A stretch of DNA of 21,858 nucleotides from an uncultured Azospirillum sp. (GCF_946480385.1 NZ_CAMLJP010000107.1:1-21858); one strand, 5' to 3'. Positions 1-7,811 are shown, numbered from the stretch's first letter. Notes: generated by a model not told the origin, from the sequence alone. Made by a program: numbers and translations.

Positions 1-27
1 TCGCTCTCCGACATCAACCTCGGTTGA
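1..27 (+). CDS. 3' end of an unidentified gene (partial)
   Basis: In frame 1 the first eight codons (SLSDINLG) run into a TGA at 25-27. A rho-independent terminator follows 23 bases later, which supports a plus-strand gene ending here. The fragment is too short to assign to a family, and chance cannot be excluded. Confidence 0.3.
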   Translation, partial: SLSDINLG

Positions 28-49
28 TCCGGCGACAAAGCATCGCGGT

Positions 50-76
50 AAAAGGGAAGGGCGCCCTTTTCTTTTT
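50..76 (+). terminator. Rho-independent terminator
   Basis: AAAAGGG (50-56) pairs with CCCTTTT (64-70) around a 7-base loop, followed by C and five T residues (72-76). It sits just downstream of the TGA at 25-27, so it probably ends transcription of the gene entering from the left. Confidence 0.6.
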
Positions 77-195
77 GGGGCGGCGCAGGGATCGGTTCGT
101 TACCCGGCCTCGCCGGGCCGTGTAGAATCGGCGGTGATGCTGGTGGCCATCATCACGCGCCTACAGCAAGAGTTTGCAACAGGCAGAAACAAGCA

Positions 196-223
196 GGACG
201 GCCGCCCCGAAAGGCGGCCGTCC
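196..223 (-). terminator. Terminator hairpin after the aromatic acid transporter
   Basis: GGACGGCCGCC (196-206) and GGCGGCCGTCC (213-223) form a perfect 11-bp stem with a 6-base loop. Read on the minus strand it lies 26 bases past the transporter stop codon and is followed by a broken T-rich stretch (TGCTTGTTTCTG). It is a strong stem with a weak U tract. Apart from this hairpin and a 6-bp inverted repeat near 104-118, I see nothing in 77-249. Confidence 0.65.
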
Positions 224-249
224 ATTCTTTCGATTCAGGAAACCATCCG

Positions 250-1614
250 TCAGTGCGCCAGCGTGGCCGAGGCCGTCAATGTGCCGGCCGGCACCCGATG
301 TCGGCGCAGCGCGAAGACGGCCAGCGAGGCCAGAAGGGCCGGAACCACAGCGGTCAGCACGACGCCCTGGGCGCTCCAGCCGGCACCCAGCAGCGCTCCA
401 CCGGCAACCGGACCGATGATCGAGCCGATGCGGCCGATGCCGAGCGCCCAACCCACGCCGGTCGAGCGGATCGCCGTCGGGTAGATGCCGGCGGCCAGCG
501 CATTCATGCCGATCTGGGCGCCAACCACGCCGAAGCCGGCCAGGAAGACCGCAGGCATCAGCAGCCACAGATCATGCGCGCCGAATGCGACGCCTGCGAT
601 GAACAGGGCGGAGGCGGCATAGGCGGTGCCCAGCACGAGATGCGGGTTCATCCGGTCGATCATGCGGCCGAGCGCGATGGCGCCGACCACGCCACCGAGA
701 TTCAGCACGGCGGTCGACAGGATTGCGGTCTGGATCGGCATGCCGCTGGCGCGCAGCAGCGACGGCAGCCAGTTGACCAGGAAATACATCACCAGCAGGT
801 TCATGAAGAACGCCGCCCACAGCAGCAGCGTGGTGCGTGCCCGCCCGTCCTGGAACAGCTTGGCGACGGTGAAGCCGGCGGCTTTCGGCTCGTGCAGGAC
901 GAAGCTGCTGCCGGCCTCGACGCGGGCGGCATTGTCCGGGTCGAGCCGCCTCAGGATGGCGGCAATCCGCTCGCGCGAGGCGTTGCTGGCGACCAGATAG
1001 CGCAGCGATTCCGGCAGGAAGACGATCAGGACCAGCAGGACGGCCAGCGGGGCGATGCCGCCGACGATGAAGACCGATTGCCAGCCGAAGGCGCCGATCA
1101 GCGGCGCGCTGATGACGCCGCCGATGGTCGAGCCGAAGGGGAAGCCGCAGAACATCACGGTGACCAGCGTCGCCCGCAGCCGAGCCGGCGCATATTCCGA
1201 CGTCAGCGCGATGATGTTCGGCATCGCCCCGCCCAGCCCGACGCCGGTCAGAAAGCGATAGAGCAGCAGCTCGTTCATCGTGCCGGCCCAGGCGGTCACC
1301 AGCGAGAAGACGCCGAAGATCAGCATGGACAGCAGGATGATGCTCTTGCGCCCGAAGCGGTCGGCCGCCGGGCTGAGGATGAAGGCGCCGACCGTCAGGC
1401 CCGCGAGGCCGGCGCCGAAGATCGGGCCGAAGCCGGCGACGTTCATCCCCCATTGTTCGGCGATGACCGGCGCCACATAGGCGATGGCCTGGGTATCGAA
1501 GCCGTCCAGAGCCGCGATCAGCGCGCACAGCGCGGTGATCAGGAACTGGAACCGGCCGAACCGCGCGCGTTCGATCGCGGCGGTCACGTCGATGACGTGC
1601 TGCTGTCCGGGCAT
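250..1614 (-). CDS. MFS transporter, aromatic acid:H+ symporter (AAHS) family
   Basis: This is a 454-residue inner-membrane carrier of the major facilitator superfamily. Twelve hydrophobic segments are apparent. Membrane segment 1 carries the LDGFD signature (D37, D40), typical of the PcaK/BenK/MhbT aromatic acid:proton symporters. The loop between segments 2 and 3 has the MFS motif ADRFGRK (about 84-90). The chosen ATG at 1612-1614 has a GGGAGGGG ribosome site just upstream. A longer open frame reaches 1785, but its extra 57 residues are basic and proline-rich and run into the gentisate dioxygenase gene, so that start is unlikely. It is the last gene of the minus-strand oxygenase operon, which suggests it imports salicylate, gentisate or a close hydroxybenzoate. 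The exact substrate cannot be read from the sequence. Confidence 0.9.
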   Translation of the reverse strand: MPGQQHVIDVTAAIERARFGRFQFLITALCALIAALDGFDTQAIAYVAPVIAEQWGMNVAGFGPIFGAGLAGLTVGAFILSPAADRFGRKSIILLSMLIFGVFSLVTAWAGTMNELLLYRFLTGVGLGGAMPNIIALTSEYAPARLRATLVTVMFCGFPFGSTIGGVISAPLIGAFGWQSVFIVGGIAPLAVLLVLIVFLPESLRYLVASNASRERIAAILRRLDPDNAARVEAGSSFVLHEPKAAGFTVAKLFQDGRARTTLLLWAAFFMNLLVMYFLVNWLPSLLRASGMPIQTAILSTAVLNLGGVVGAIALGRMIDRMNPHLVLGTAYAASALFIAGVAFGAHDLWLLMPAVFLAGFGVVGAQIGMNALAAGIYPTAIRSTGVGWALGIGRIGSIIGPVAGGALLGAGWSAQGVVLTAVVPALLASLAVFALRRHRVPAGTLTASATLAH

Positions 1615-1661
1615 GTGCCCCTCCCATGATGTTTGGTGTCTGCGCCGGATCGTTGTCCGGC

Positions 1662-1714
1662 CGGCCGGCGGCTGTCTCGGGACCGCCGGCCGAGCGCCCT
1701 TTTCGGCGAAGGGC
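1662..1714 (-). repeat. Tandem hairpins between gentisate dioxygenase and transporter genes
   Basis: Two inverted repeats fill the 100-base gap between the genes. On the minus strand the first, GCCCTT/AAGGGC (1709-1714 with 1696-1701), starts right after the gentisate dioxygenase stop. The second has perfect 10-bp arms CGGCCGGCGG (1662-1671) and CCGCCGGCCG (1683-1692). Neither is followed by a U tract. They could stabilise the upstream mRNA or lower transporter expression; that role is inferred. Confidence 0.5.
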
Positions 1715-2779
1715 TTAAGCGCGGTGTTCGCGGTAGAGGCCCAGCTTTTCCTGGGCGGTGCGGTCGGAATAGCCGAACAGCACAAGATCGCTGCCGGCCT
1801 GGATCGTCACCTCGTCCCAGCTCGGCACGACGACCACGTCGCGCTCCGACAGGGCGAACTCCTCGGTGCCGACGCGGGCATGGCCCTGCCCTTCCACAAC
1901 CACCAGCACGGTGCCGTCGGTGGCGCGGCGCGGCTTGGTTTCGAAGCCCTTCGGCAGCAGGCGGACATGGGCGGAAATCGTTGGCATGATCGCGCCGCCA
2001 TCGGCCGGGTTGATGAATTCCAGCGCATGACCGATCCAGGGATCGGGAGTCTCCGCCGCCGCCAGCGCGGCGAGGCTGGCCCGCCATTCCGGATAGGGAT
2101 AGTGGAACAGCGGCTGGTGCGCGGGACGGCGGTCGGCGGCGGTGCCGCGCATCGGCCGCATGTTGTGGCCGTAGCGCGCGCTGCTGTCGCCGGGCCGCAC
2201 CGTCTCGGGATGGGCGGGCTGGCCCAGATGCTCGGCGAAGCTGGCGTCGAAATGGCGCACGGTCGGGATGTCCAGCCCGTCGAGCCAGATCATCGGCTGG
2301 TCGGTGGTGTTGCCGTGGTCGTGCCATTGCCAGTTCGGCGTCAGCACGAGGTCGAAGGGATTCATCACCGCCTTCTCGCCATCCACCGCGGTATAGGCGC
2401 CATGGCCTTCCATGACGAACCGCAGCGCGCACTGGCTGTGGCGATGGCAGGGCGCCACCTCGCCGGGAAGGATCATCTGCAGCCCGGCATAGAGGCTGGT
2501 GGTGATGCCGGCGGTGCCGGGCGTGCCCGGATTCTCCAGGATCAGCACGCGGCGCTCGGCCTTTTCCGCGCTGATCAGGTCGCCGGCCCGCATCAGATGG
2601 GCGCGGGCGGTGGCATAGTCCCATTTCGCCGCCACAGTCGGCGCCCGCGGCGTCGGGGTGACCAGGGCGCCCAGCACCTCCCACAGGGGATAGAGATGCT
2701 GGGGCCGCATCGCCTCATAGAGTTGGCGGAGCTGGGCGTCGGTGTCGTTGCTGAGCAGTCCGTGGGTGTCGGGCGCCAT
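1715..2779 (-). CDS. nagI: Gentisate 1,2-dioxygenase
   Basis: This 354-residue cytosolic bicupin cleaves the ring of gentisate (2,5-dihydroxybenzoate) with Fe(II) and O2 to give maleylpyruvate. The N-terminal cupin carries the metal-binding pattern PCHRH (H112, H114), then RFVMEGHG, then WQWHDHG (H153, H155), as in gentisate and 1-hydroxy-2-naphthoate dioxygenases. A second cupin fold follows at about residues 240-345. The length fits the family (about 350). The ATG at 2777-2779 is preceded by AGGAGG (2789-2794) at good spacing, whereas the nine residues upstream in the open frame would overlap the ferredoxin gene. It begins 4 bases after the ferredoxin stop, so it is cotranscribed with the hydroxylase that makes its substrate. 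A 1-hydroxy-2-naphthoate dioxygenase role is less likely, given the maleylpyruvate and fumarylpyruvate enzymes nearby. Confidence 0.93.
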   Translation of the reverse strand: MAPDTHGLLSNDTDAQLRQLYEAMRPQHLYPLWEVLGALVTPTPRAPTVAAKWDYATARAHLMRAGDLISAEKAERRVLILENPGTPGTAGITTSLYAGLQMILPGEVAPCHRHSQCALRFVMEGHGAYTAVDGEKAVMNPFDLVLTPNWQWHDHGNTTDQPMIWLDGLDIPTVRHFDASFAEHLGQPAHPETVRPGDSSARYGHNMRPMRGTAADRRPAHQPLFHYPYPEWRASLAALAAAETPDPWIGHALEFINPADGGAIMPTISAHVRLLPKGFETKPRRATDGTVLVVVEGQGHARVGTEEFALSERDVVVVPSWDEVTIQAGSDLVLFGYSDRTAQEKLGLYREHRA

Positions 2780-2783
2780 GGCG

Positions 2784-3110
2784 TCACGCCTCCTCGACTT
2801 GCACATAGAGGACGCCGTCCTCGACCTTCACCGGAAAGCTGCGGACCGGTACGGTACAGGGCGCGCCGGCCGCCGCACCGGTGCGGACGTCGAACAGCCC
2901 CTGGTGCAATGGGCATTCGATCAGGTGCCCGTCGAGATACCCGTCCGACAGGAAGGCCTGCCCGTGGGTGCAGATATCCGAGGTGGCGAAATACTCGCCC
3001 TCCACGGCATAGAGCGCCACGCGCTGGCCGCCGGCCTGGGCACGGGCAACGCCGTCCTGCTCGACGGCGGAAGCCGGGATGGTCTTGAACCAGGTTGTCG
3101 TCACGGTCAT
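2784..3110 (-). CDS. nagAb: Rieske [2Fe-2S] ferredoxin of the salicylate hydroxylase
   Basis: This 108-residue electron carrier has the Rieske pair CTHG (C47, H49) and CPLHQG (C66, H69), with the 16-residue gap typical of naphthalene/biphenyl dioxygenase ferredoxins. It should pass electrons from the FAD reductase encoded divergently at 5048 to the oxygenase large subunit. The start ATG (3108-3110) has a GGAG site at 3119-3122, immediately after the small-subunit stop (3124-3126). Its place between the oxygenase and gentisate dioxygenase genes supports a dedicated role. The length and the absence of a fused reductase domain exclude a nitrite-reductase NirD role by context. Confidence 0.9.
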   Translation of the reverse strand: MTVTTTWFKTIPASAVEQDGVARAQAGGQRVALYAVEGEYFATSDICTHGQAFLSDGYLDGHLIECPLHQGLFDVRTGAAAGAPCTVPVRSFPVKVEDGVLYVQVEEA

Positions 3111-3123
3111 GGGGGAAGGCTCC

Positions 3124-3627
3124 TCAGGCCGGATAGATCAGGCTGTTGGCGATCATCTCGGAATCGAAGACGACCACGCGTTCGGCCAAACGCAGGCGCC
3201 CGTCCTCCTCGACCAGCCGGTCGTGGCAGACGCCGCACAGCACGATGTTCGGCTGCTGGTCGATCAGCGTTTGGACCATCAGCAGGTTGTGGCGGGTGCG
3301 GATGCCGTCGGCGCCCGCCGTCACCCGCAGGGGACCGGGGAAGCGGCGGTAATAGCGCGGCGCATACATCTGGGTCTTCAGCAGGCCGGTCACCCGGTCC
3401 TGCAGCATGCCGCGGCTTTCCGCCTGCATGGTGCAGAGCATGTAGCCGCGCTCGTGGTTCTCGCGCGGGATGACGCGATACAGGCACTCCGCGGTGAAGA
3501 ACTCCGGCCATTCCTCCAGCCGCACATCGTCGAGCGCATCGTAATAGGCGTCGTAGAAGTCGCGGACCCGGGCGCGCAGCGCCGCGTCCGCAGCCGCATC
3601 GGGGCGGTCCATCGTCAGCGTGCTCAT
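3124..3627 (-). CDS. nagH: Salicylate 5-hydroxylase small (beta) subunit
   Basis: This 167-residue protein is of the ring-hydroxylating dioxygenase beta-subunit family, the non-catalytic structural partner in the alpha3beta3 oxygenase. Family features include an acidic N-terminal helix with FYDAYYDALDD, a WPEFFTAECLYRVIPREN segment, the RYYRRFPG region and a C-terminal ERVVVFDSEMIANSLIYPA. The length is close to NagH (about 160). The ATG overlaps the large-subunit stop as ATGA (3624-3627), indicating translational coupling and 1:1 production. The open frame extends upstream to 3876, but that part lies inside the large-subunit gene and has no family character. Confidence 0.9.
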   Translation of the reverse strand: MSTLTMDRPDAAADAALRARVRDFYDAYYDALDDVRLEEWPEFFTAECLYRVIPRENHERGYMLCTMQAESRGMLQDRVTGLLKTQMYAPRYYRRFPGPLRVTAGADGIRTRHNLLMVQTLIDQQPNIVLCGVCHDRLVEEDGRLRLAERVVVFDSEMIANSLIYPA

Positions 3628-4895
3628 AGCCCCATCACCTCGCGCCAGTAGCGGTACATGCCGCGGATCGCGGTTTCGGTGACCATGTGGTCGGTCGGCG
3701 CGATGTCGTGCCCGCCCATCGCCACCAGCGCTTCGGCATCCGGCGAGGCGGCGAAGCCCTGCTGGCACATCTCGATCACCTCGCCGTCGTCGGCCGACAC
3801 GAAGCCGGCGGGGCCGAACAGGTTGGCCTGCCGGGTGCGGCGCAGCTTCATCTCCGGCGTGTCGTCGGCGTAGCACCAGTGGGTCCAGTGGAAGTCGAAG
3901 CCGCCGGCCCCGGTCGGCACGATCTGGCGCGTGGTCAGCGAATTGACCTGCTGCTGCAGGATGACGCTGGGGAAGATGGTGATCATGCCCACCGTCTCGT
4001 CGCCGGGGAACTCGTTCACCACGTCGAGGATGCGCGGGTCGGCCAGCTTGAGGTCGCCCTGGAAGTTGCGCATGTCGGCGGTGACGTCGTTGACCTCCTG
4101 CGCGCCCTTGCGGCTGATCAGCACGCCGTGGCGGCCGGTCTCGTCGATGTCGACGGCGGATTTCTGGTCGGCGCGGAACAGGCCGAAGGTGACGAAGAAC
4201 ACATGCAGCAGGCCCGCATGGTACGGGTCCTTGATGTTCTCCATCATCAGCTTCCAGTTGCCGGGGATGTGCTGGCGGTTGTAGCCGAGCACCTCCAGCT
4301 TCCGGCCGTCATAGACGCGCGTGTAGTGCTTCCAGAACTTCTCGCCGAGATACTCGCGGAAGGGCGGGGTGTCGTCGGAGAAGGTCGCCCACACCACGCC
4401 ATTCACCACCTCGACCCGCAGGCGGCGCAGCCCGTGCCTGGACGGATCGAAATCGGCCGGCATGCCGCCCTGGCGCCGCACGCCGCGGCGGAAGGGAACG
4501 CCGATCAGCTCGCCGCGCAGGTCGTAGGCCCACTGGTGATAGGGGCAGAGCAGGTCCTTGGTGTGGCCCGACCGGCTTTGACAGAACTTCACGCCGCGAT
4601 GGGCGCAGCGGTTCTCCACCACGCTGATCTCATCCTCGGCACTGCGCACCACGATCACCGGCTTTTCGCCCAGCGTGGTGGTCTTGAAGTCGCCGACGTT
4701 CGGGATCTCGGCCTCCAGCGCGCAGTAGAGCCAGTGCGGGCCGTACCAGATCCGCTCCAGCTCCCGCCGGTAGGTCTCCTCGTCCGAATAGACCCAGTAG
4801 GGGACCTGAGAGGTCCCGTCGGCTGTCCAGCGCTTTGGCGCCGGGCGGTCGTGCTGTGTGGAGTCCCAGCTGGCGGGACTGCTGGCCGTGCTCAT
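3624..4895 (-). CDS. nagG: Salicylate 5-hydroxylase large (alpha) subunit, Rieske non-haem iron oxygenase
   Basis: This 423-residue catalytic subunit should hydroxylate salicylate at C5 to gentisate using O2 and electrons from the ferredoxin. The Rieske centre is CAHRG (C97, H99) and CPYHQW (C117, H120). The mononuclear iron motif is ENIKDPYHAGLLH, with bridging D223 and ligands H226 and H231. The HVFFVTFGLFRAD stretch that follows, and the total length, match NagG-type salicylate 5-hydroxylases as I know them. The ATG at 4893-4895 is chosen because GGAGGAG lies at 4899-4905 and the protein then has the usual length. An upstream ATG at 4964 would add 23 residues running through the AT-rich promoter region. 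It is the first gene of a five-gene minus-strand operon. A related aromatic acid (anthranilate, a substituted salicylate) remains possible as substrate. Confidence 0.92.
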   Translation of the reverse strand: MSTASSPASWDSTQHDRPAPKRWTADGTSQVPYWVYSDEETYRRELERIWYGPHWLYCALEAEIPNVGDFKTTTLGEKPVIVVRSAEDEISVVENRCAHRGVKFCQSRSGHTKDLLCPYHQWAYDLRGELIGVPFRRGVRRQGGMPADFDPSRHGLRRLRVEVVNGVVWATFSDDTPPFREYLGEKFWKHYTRVYDGRKLEVLGYNRQHIPGNWKLMMENIKDPYHAGLLHVFFVTFGLFRADQKSAVDIDETGRHGVLISRKGAQEVNDVTADMRNFQGDLKLADPRILDVVNEFPGDETVGMITIFPSVILQQQVNSLTTRQIVPTGAGGFDFHWTHWCYADDTPEMKLRRTRQANLFGPAGFVSADDGEVIEMCQQGFAASPDAEALVAMGGHDIAPTDHMVTETAIRGMYRYWREVMGL

Positions 4896-4914
4896 CGCTC
4901 CTCCGCGCATCTCG

Positions 4915-4962
4915 TTGGCAATGCGTATTGCATATCGTGCGATGAATTGTATATTACGCAAC
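4915..4962. promoter_or_regulatory. Divergent promoter/operator between oxygenase and reductase genes
   Basis: This stretch is conspicuously AT-rich against a GC-rich background and lies between two divergent starts (4895 minus, 5048 plus). It contains the inverted arms TGCGTA (4922-4927) and TACGCA (4955-4960) and a smaller ATGC-n5-GCAT repeat (4921-4933). A plausible plus-strand promoter is TTGCAT (4928-4933) with TATATT (4950-4955), 16-base spacer. A minus-strand promoter should overlap it but is less clear. The palindromic arms are candidate sites for the IclR regulator encoded at 6273-7040; that link is inferred. Confidence 0.5.
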
Positions 4963-5047
4963 ATGAACGATGCGTCAAGGGCGAACGATCAGCAACAGCG
5001 ACAGTTCGTCCACGAAGGGCTCCGCAGCACGAAGGAGGAAGACGGGC

Positions 5048-6313
5048 ATGAGTGCAGGCATGGATGCAGGCGTGGTCATCGTCGGGGCCGGACAGGCCGG
5101 CGGACGGGTGGCGCTGCTGCTCGCCCAGCGCGGCTATCCCGGTCCGGTGACGCTGATCGGCGCGGAATCCCTTCCGCCCTACGAGCGGCCCCCGTTGTCG
5201 AAGGAGATGCTGGCCGATCCGCTGCACCCGCTGCCGGTGCTGGTCCCGGTGGAGGAGTATGAGCGGCTGGGGATCGCGCTGCGGCTGGGTCGCCGTGTTA
5301 CCGCCATCGACCGCGCCCGGCAGCTCGTGACCATGGACGACGGCGCCAGCCTGCCCTATGGCCGGCTGGTGCTGGCCACCGGCGGGCGGCCGCGGCAGCT
5401 CCCCTTCACGTTGGAGCGCCTGCAGGTCCTGCGCACGGCCGGTGATGTCCGCGCCATCGCGGCACGGGCGGAAAAGGCAACCAGCGTCCTGGTGGTCGGC
5501 GGCGGCGTGATCGGGCTGGAGGTCGCGGCGACCCTGCGCAAGCGCGGGCTGGCGGTGACGGTGGTGGAGGTCGGTTCACGCCTGCTCGGCCGCAATTTCC
5601 CGGAACCGGTCGCCGCCGTGATCGCCGAACGCCACATGGCGGAAGGGGTGGTTCTGCGCACCGGCGTGCGTGTCCGCGCGGTGAGCGAGGATGGCGGCGG
5701 ACTGCATGCCACCTTGTCCGACGGCACGACCATCACCGCCGATTTCGCCGTCGTCGGCATCGGCATCACGCCCGACACCGGGCTGGCGCAGGATTGCGGG
5801 CTGGTGACCGACGATGGCGTGGTGGTGGACGCGGATATGCGCAGCTCCGATCCCGCCATCCTGGCGGTCGGCGACATGGCGGCGATACCGGGGCAGGATG
5901 GTCGGCCGATGCGCTGCGAGACCTGGCAGAACGCCAACGTCACCGCCGAACGGGCTGTCGCCACCATTCTGGGCGAGGCCGCTCCGCCGGGAGAGGCCAG
6001 CTGGTTCTGGACGGACCAGTATGACCTGAACGTGCAGCTGACCGGCGACACCCTGGGCGGAACGGAGAGTTGCCGCCTGTTGGAGCAACGCTCCGCGGTG
6101 GCCGGCGGGCGGCTCTACCTGATGCTGGAGGGCGACCGGCTGGTCGGTGCCGCGGCGATCAACGCCGGCCGTGACATGAGCGTCTGCCGCCGGCTTCTCG
6201 CCGCCGGGATCCGGTTGCCCGCCGCCATGCTGGAGGCCGCACAGTTCGATGCGCGCGCCGCCCGTGCGCTGCTCACGCCGTCTCCGGCCAGCGCCCGCCC
6301 AGTCGATGCGTGA
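5048..6313 (+). CDS. FAD/NAD(P)H-dependent ferredoxin reductase (glutathione-reductase type)
   Basis: This 421-residue flavoprotein should feed electrons from NAD(P)H to the Rieske ferredoxin. It has two Rossmann motifs: the FAD-binding VGAGQAGG at residues 12-19 and the NAD-binding VGGGVIGLEVA at 150-160. The second FAD contact, AVGDMA (about 273-278), follows, then a reductase C-terminal dimer domain (WFWTDQYDLNVQLTG). This is the BphA4/TodA/AndAa class, not the shorter plant-type iron-sulfur reductase (NagAa) paired with salicylate 5-hydroxylase in Ralstonia. The ATG at 5048 has AAGGAGG at 5032-5038; the open frame from 4970 adds 26 residues without family character. The last 41 bases overlap the 3' end of the IclR regulator on the other strand. 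Confidence 0.88.
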   Translation: MSAGMDAGVVIVGAGQAGGRVALLLAQRGYPGPVTLIGAESLPPYERPPLSKEMLADPLHPLPVLVPVEEYERLGIALRLGRRVTAIDRARQLVTMDDGASLPYGRLVLATGGRPRQLPFTLERLQVLRTAGDVRAIAARAEKATSVLVVGGGVIGLEVAATLRKRGLAVTVVEVGSRLLGRNFPEPVAAVIAERHMAEGVVLRTGVRVRAVSEDGGGLHATLSDGTTITADFAVVGIGITPDTGLAQDCGLVTDDGVVVDADMRSSDPAILAVGDMAAIPGQDGRPMRCETWQNANVTAERAVATILGEAAPPGEASWFWTDQYDLNVQLTGDTLGGTESCRLLEQRSAVAGGRLYLMLEGDRLVGAAAINAGRDMSVCRRLLAAGIRLPAAMLEAAQFDARAARALLTPSPASARPVDA

Positions 6314-7040
6314 TCTCGCGACAGGCGTTCAGCAGTTGCTCCCGCACCGCCGCATCCTCGTCGGTCTTGAAGGCCTGCGACGCGATGACCGAGACGACGA
6401 GCACCAGCTGGCCTTGCAGATTGAAGACCGGCCCGGCGAGAGCGCGAAGGCCCGGCACCGTGGTGCCGTCGACGCCGGCGATCAGCTCGCGCCGCACCTG
6501 CCGGCGGATGGCGTCGATGTCGATCGGGCCGTCGGTGCGGTCGCGCACCAGCTCGCGCTGGAGCACGTCGGACACGAAACTCTCGTTCTGGAAGGCGAGG
6601 AAGACCTTGCCCGTCGCCGACTGAGTCAGCGGCAGGCGCGACCCGATGGTCAGCGTGGTGTAGATCGGCGGCGAACCGGGATACCAGCGCACGACGGTCG
6701 GCCCCAGATCGGCCCAGACCGCCAGCTGCAGGGTGCGGCCGGTGGCCTCCACCAGTTCCTGCGCGATCTGGCTGGCCTGTTCGAACACGTCCAGCCGCGC
6801 CATCGCCGCCAGCCCCAGCCGCAGGGCGCCGCTGTGCAGGTCGTAAAGCGTGGTCGCCGGGTCCTGCCGCAGGAAGCCGGTGTTGACGAAGCTGGCGAGA
6901 TAGCGGTGAGCCTGACTGACCGACATGTCGCTGGCCTTGGCGATCTCGGTCAGCGTGCTCGGCCGGCCCAGCCGGACCAGGGCGTCGAGAACGCCCATGC
7001 CGATCTCCACCGATTGGATGCCCTTGCGCTTGGTCACCAT
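6273..7040 (-). CDS. IclR-family transcriptional regulator
   Basis: This 255-residue DNA-binding regulator has an N-terminal winged helix-turn-helix (about 10-70, with TLTEIAKASDMSVSQAHRYL as the recognition region). A GAF-like IclR effector domain follows (about 85-250: LQLAVWADLGPTVVRW, LTQSATGKVFLAF, GTTVPGLRALAGPVF). The length matches the family. The ATG at 7038-7040 gives a standard N-terminus; the open frame continues to 7568 only as the antisense of the isomerase gene. The ribosome site is weak. It lies between the reductase and the isomerase/hydrolase genes, divergent from the latter, and is the only regulator in the cluster. It probably responds to salicylate or gentisate, but the ligand and the sign of control are not visible. 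Confidence 0.88.
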   Translation of the reverse strand: MVTKRKGIQSVEIGMGVLDALVRLGRPSTLTEIAKASDMSVSQAHRYLASFVNTGFLRQDPATTLYDLHSGALRLGLAAMARLDVFEQASQIAQELVEATGRTLQLAVWADLGPTVVRWYPGSPPIYTTLTIGSRLPLTQSATGKVFLAFQNESFVSDVLQRELVRDRTDGPIDIDAIRRQVRRELIAGVDGTTVPGLRALAGPVFNLQGQLVLVVSVIASQAFKTDEDAAVREQLLNACREITHRLGGRWPETA

Positions 7041-7172
7041 GCCGCCCGTCCCGTCCGCCGTCTCAAGCGATGCCCCCGGCACCTGTCGGCCGGAGGGGCC
7101 GCACCATAACCCGGCGCCCGGCGGCATGACACCCATTCCAGCAAAAGAACCGAACATGAGGAGGAGCCCCGC

Positions 7173-7811
7173 GTGAAGGTCTACGATTATTTCCGGTCCT
7201 CGGCGGCCTACCGGCTGCGGATCGCCCTCAACCTGAAGGGCCTGGCCGCCGACCGGCACTTCATCCACCTGCGCCGGAAGGAGCAGAGCGCACCCGACTA
7301 CCTCGCGGTCAACCCGATGGGGCTGGTGCCGGCGCTCGAGGTTGACGGCCGGACGCTGACCCAGTCGCTTGCCATCATCGAATATCTGGACGAGACCCAT
7401 CCGACCCCGTCGCTGCTGCCGCCCGATCCGCTCGACCGCGCCTGGGTCCGGTCGGTGGCGCTGGCCGTCGCCTGCGACATCCACCCCGTCAACAACCTGC
7501 GCATCCTGAACCACCTGCGCGACGCGCTGGGCCAGGACGAGGCGGCCCGCAACGGTTGGTACGCCCATTGGGTGGCGGAGGGGTTTCGCGGACTGGAGGC
7601 GATGCTGGCCAATGACGACCGCGTCGGCCGCTTCTGCTTTGGCGACGAGCCGACACTCGCCGACATCTGCCTCGTTCCGCAGGTCTTCAATGCCGAGCGG
7701 ATGAACTGCCCGCTCGACCCCTATCCGACCATCCGCCGCATTGCCGCGGCGGCAAGGGCGTTGCCCGCTTTCCAGGCCGCCGAACCCGGCCGCCAGCCTG
7801 ACGCCGAATAA
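7173..7811 (+). CDS. nagL: Maleylpyruvate isomerase, zeta-class glutathione S-transferase family
   Basis: This 212-residue cytosolic enzyme converts maleylpyruvate to fumarylpyruvate, normally with glutathione as cofactor. It has the GST N-terminal thioredoxin fold with FRSSAAYRLRIALNLKG (about 7-23), corresponding to the zeta-class SSxxxRxRIAL active-site motif. It also has NPMGLVPAL and the glutathione-binding QSLAIIEYLDE. The all-helical C-terminal domain carries the FGDEPTLADICLVPQVFNA signature. The start is GTG at 7173 with GAGGAGGAG at 7158-7166; the nearby ATG at 7156 meets a stop after six codons. Maleylacetoacetate isomerase (MaiA) is the alternative, but the gentisate genes and the fumarylpyruvate hydrolase 28 bases downstream point to maleylpyruvate. 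Confidence 0.88.
   Translation: MKVYDYFRSSAAYRLRIALNLKGLAADRHFIHLRRKEQSAPDYLAVNPMGLVPALEVDGRTLTQSLAIIEYLDETHPTPSLLPPDPLDRAWVRSVALAVACDIHPVNNLRILNHLRDALGQDEAARNGWYAHWVAEGFRGLEAMLANDDRVGRFCFGDEPTLADICLVPQVFNAERMNCPLDPYPTIRRIAAAARALPAFQAAEPGRQPDAE

Noticed and set aside
104..118. CCCGGC-CTC-GCCGGG inverted repeat
   Set aside because: It is short, has no U tract and no adjacent gene end, and is expected by chance in GC-rich DNA.
253..1629. A 458-codon plus-strand open frame
   Set aside because: It is the antisense of the transporter gene. The translation is Arg/Gln/Asp-rich with no domain, an artefact of GC-rich codon bias.
3687..5051. A 454-codon plus-strand open frame
   Set aside because: It is antisense to the oxygenase large subunit and crosses the divergent promoter region; its composition is His/Val/Ala-rich without structure.
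7041..7568. N-terminal extension of the IclR regulator
   Set aside because: The extra residues are antisense to the isomerase gene and would make the protein far longer than the family.
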